From CAYTSW01 sp964440605 (GTDB lineage: Bacteria > Planctomycetota > Phycisphaerae > Phycisphaerales > UBA1924): a DNA stretch of 7,803 bases. Positions 4,833-7,803 of this stretch are shown here, piece by piece (position 1 is the stretch's first letter; each line of letters opens with the position of its first letter). The DNA lies in NCBI GenBank assembly GCA_964440605.1, contig CAYTSW010000127.1, forward strand, positions 1 through 7,803. The letters are read 5' to 3'. A model generated the notes under the pieces. The model was not told where the DNA came from. It saw nothing but the letters and a program-made list of their open reading frames with translations, and made no database searches. The translations under genes and the position numbers were made by a program.

Positions 4833-6121
4833 TGGTGCAACCTCCCCCGGATGGCAACGGAAGCGGCTCGGCCGCTCAACTGGAGTCCGTCGCTGGTGAT
4901 TCGTCACCCGGCGTGGGTGCCGATCGTCGTCCCGCGTGGATGCGGTTCATCTGCGATCAGTTGGGCATCGGCTCGCCGGATGTGATGCTGTGGGCCGGGG
5001 CATATTGCGTGCTCGCGAGCGCCGCGGTTGTCTTCGTGCCCTGGGCGTGGAGTGGGTTGGCGGGGTCGCTGGCGGGTTGGGTGATGATCCCCGGCGTGCT
5101 TCTGGTGGTGCTCGGCGGTTTCCTGATCGCGGCCGGCGCGCACCTGGACATGCATGGCGCGCGGGACTTTCAGCGGACACGGCACGCTAACGAAGCGCGG
5201 CCGGGCGACCGCGACGAGCAAGCGAGCCGCGAGCGGGCGCGTGAGAACGCGTGGCTATTCGATCGCCACGCGGTCGGCCTGTCGTACTTCGTCGCCTCGA
5301 TCGCGTTCGTCACGAGCCTCGCGATCGCCGGCCTGGCGTTCAACGGCGCGTTCACGCCCGGCAACGCGCAGATGGCCCGCGCGGCGCTCGAGCATCGCGA
5401 CCTCAACTCCAACGCGGTCTGGCGGTTCGGGAAGAACGACGCGGCGCTCGGCGCGCCCTCGGTGATCGACGTGGGCGGGTCGATGTCCACCGAACTCCAG
5501 GTGCTCGTGCGTGGGGCGTACCACGGTGTCGAGGATGCGCCCGCGCTCGACGGGCAGATGCAGAGTTCCGTGCTGATCGACGGGCTGGTCGAGATCAAGC
5601 AGCACGCCGAGAGCGCCTCCGTGCTCGTGCTCGTGTCGACCGCCCTTTCGCTTGTGGGTGTGTTCTTCTTCGTCGGCTTCGCGACGCGCCGGAACATGCT
5701 CCAGGACAACGAGGAGTTCGTCGTCGCGCGGTTCTGGACGGGCATCTTCCTGGGGACGGGGCAGGCCGTTATCTACATGCTCGTCTTCTTTCTGCTGCTG
5801 GCATGGCAGAACGTCGAGAGCTTCGGGCTGCTGCCGCTGCTCGCGCTGGTGACGGGCATGTTCATCAAGAGCGGCGAGCGGGTGATCTTCGGCCTGGCGC
5901 AGCGGGTCTTCGCGGCGGTCGAGGTGCTGCTGCCGGCCCACCGCGAGTCGGGCCCCGACGACGAGTGGCACACGCATCAGGACGACCGGCGTCGCGAGCG
6001 GGCGGCCGATGACGGGCGTGAAACAGAAGTCGTCACGGAGACGCCCACCGCGGCCCGTGAAACGGACGATCCGGTGCTCGAGCCGGGTGAGGGCACGCCG
6101 TCACGGTCGCGCGACGAGTGA
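4832..6121 (+). CDS. Unrecognised multi-pass membrane protein
   Basis: 429 residues from ATG 4832 to TGA. I do not recognise the family. A Gly/Ser/Pro-rich N-terminus (1-34) is followed by hydrophobic segments at about 51-72, 82-104, 150-172, 262-285, 303-325 and 332-346, that is five or six membrane passes. A highly charged loop at 106-148 is probably cytoplasmic. Residues 173-261 form the largest soluble part, lying between two membrane segments and rich in Ala, Asp, Gly and Val (VIDVGGSMSTELQVLVRGAY, ALDGQMQSSVLIDGLVEIK). After the last segments, FIKSGERVIFGLAQRVFAAV looks like a membrane-surface helix, and the tail from 370 on is acidic and arginine-rich and probably disordered. No transporter signature, catalytic motif or signal peptide is apparent. 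The start lacks a Shine-Dalgarno site; no better start is seen in frame. It converges on the ABC-F gene with three bases between stop codons. Confidence 0.84.
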   Translation: MVQPPPDGNGSGSAAQLESVAGDSSPGVGADRRPAWMRFICDQLGIGSPDVMLWAGAYCVLASAAVVFVPWAWSGLAGSLAGWVMIPGVLLVVLGGFLIAAGAHLDMHGARDFQRTRHANEARPGDRDEQASRERARENAWLFDRHAVGLSYFVASIAFVTSLAIAGLAFNGAFTPGNAQMARAALEHRDLNSNAVWRFGKNDAALGAPSVIDVGGSMSTELQVLVRGAYHGVEDAPALDGQMQSSVLIDGLVEIKQHAESASVLVLVSTALSLVGVFFFVGFATRRNMLQDNEEFVVARFWTGIFLGTGQAVIYMLVFFLLLAWQNVESFGLLPLLALVTGMFIKSGERVIFGLAQRVFAAVEVLLPAHRESGPDDEWHTHQDDRRRERAADDGRETEVVTETPTAARETDDPVLEPGEGTPSRSRDE

Positions 6122-6124
6122 GCG

Positions 6125-7803
<1,679 letters not shown>

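Noticed and set aside
5251..6012. Long frames on both strands inside the multi-pass membrane protein gene
   Set aside because: Arg/Gly/Ala-rich shadows with no hydrophobic segments or motifs; the membrane-protein frame has the sound pattern.

Overview
The window reads as chromosomal, GC-rich bacterial DNA with ordinary housekeeping and lineage-specific genes. The high GC in third codon positions, the mix of strong Shine-Dalgarno sites with starts that have none, the GTG and TTG starts, and several membrane proteins I cannot assign to a family together suggest a planctomycete, perhaps in the Phycisphaerales. That assignment is inference from style, not from a marker gene. I see no rRNA, tRNA, CRISPR array, transposase, integrase, phage gene or toxin-antitoxin pair.

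Layout. Bases 1-1961 (+): a YbeY-type RNase/ribosome-maturation protein whose frame is still open at the window edge, overlapping by four bases with a HlyC/CorC-type membrane protein carrying paired CBS domains. This is the familiar ybeY-corC neighbourhood. Bases 1962-2030: a convergent gap with a GC palindrome and a perfect 8-bp hairpin. Bases 2031-2756 (-): an unrecognised protein with two membrane segments. Bases 2757-2882: a divergent gap with a consensus-like -35 box on one strand and a strong ribosome-binding site on the other. Bases 2883-3467 (+): an unrecognised small protein with a C-terminal membrane anchor. Bases 3595-4074 (+): a Bcp/PrxQ peroxiredoxin. Bases 4177-4704 (+): a small membrane protein like the YgaP/DUF2892 transmembrane domain, preceded by an inverted repeat whose 3' arm contains its ribosome-binding site. 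Bases 4832-6121 (+): an unrecognised protein with five or six membrane segments. Bases 6125-7803 (-): most of an ABC-F ATPase, converging on the previous gene with three bases between the stop codons and running off the right edge.

How the genes may work together. ybeY and the CorC-like gene are probably translationally coupled. The ABC-F protein, like YbeY, acts on the ribosome, but it is a separate transcription unit. The peroxiredoxin and the small membrane protein lie in tandem, but each has its own strong ribosome-binding site and there are about 100 bases between them.

I do not see convincing evidence for a new multi-gene system. The points most worth checking are the altered metal-site and conserved-arginine positions of YbeY and its missing start, the SD-sequestering inverted repeat at 4143-4170, the possible frame change at a run of five Cs before the 2883 gene, and an insertion in the second ATPase domain of the ABC-F protein.
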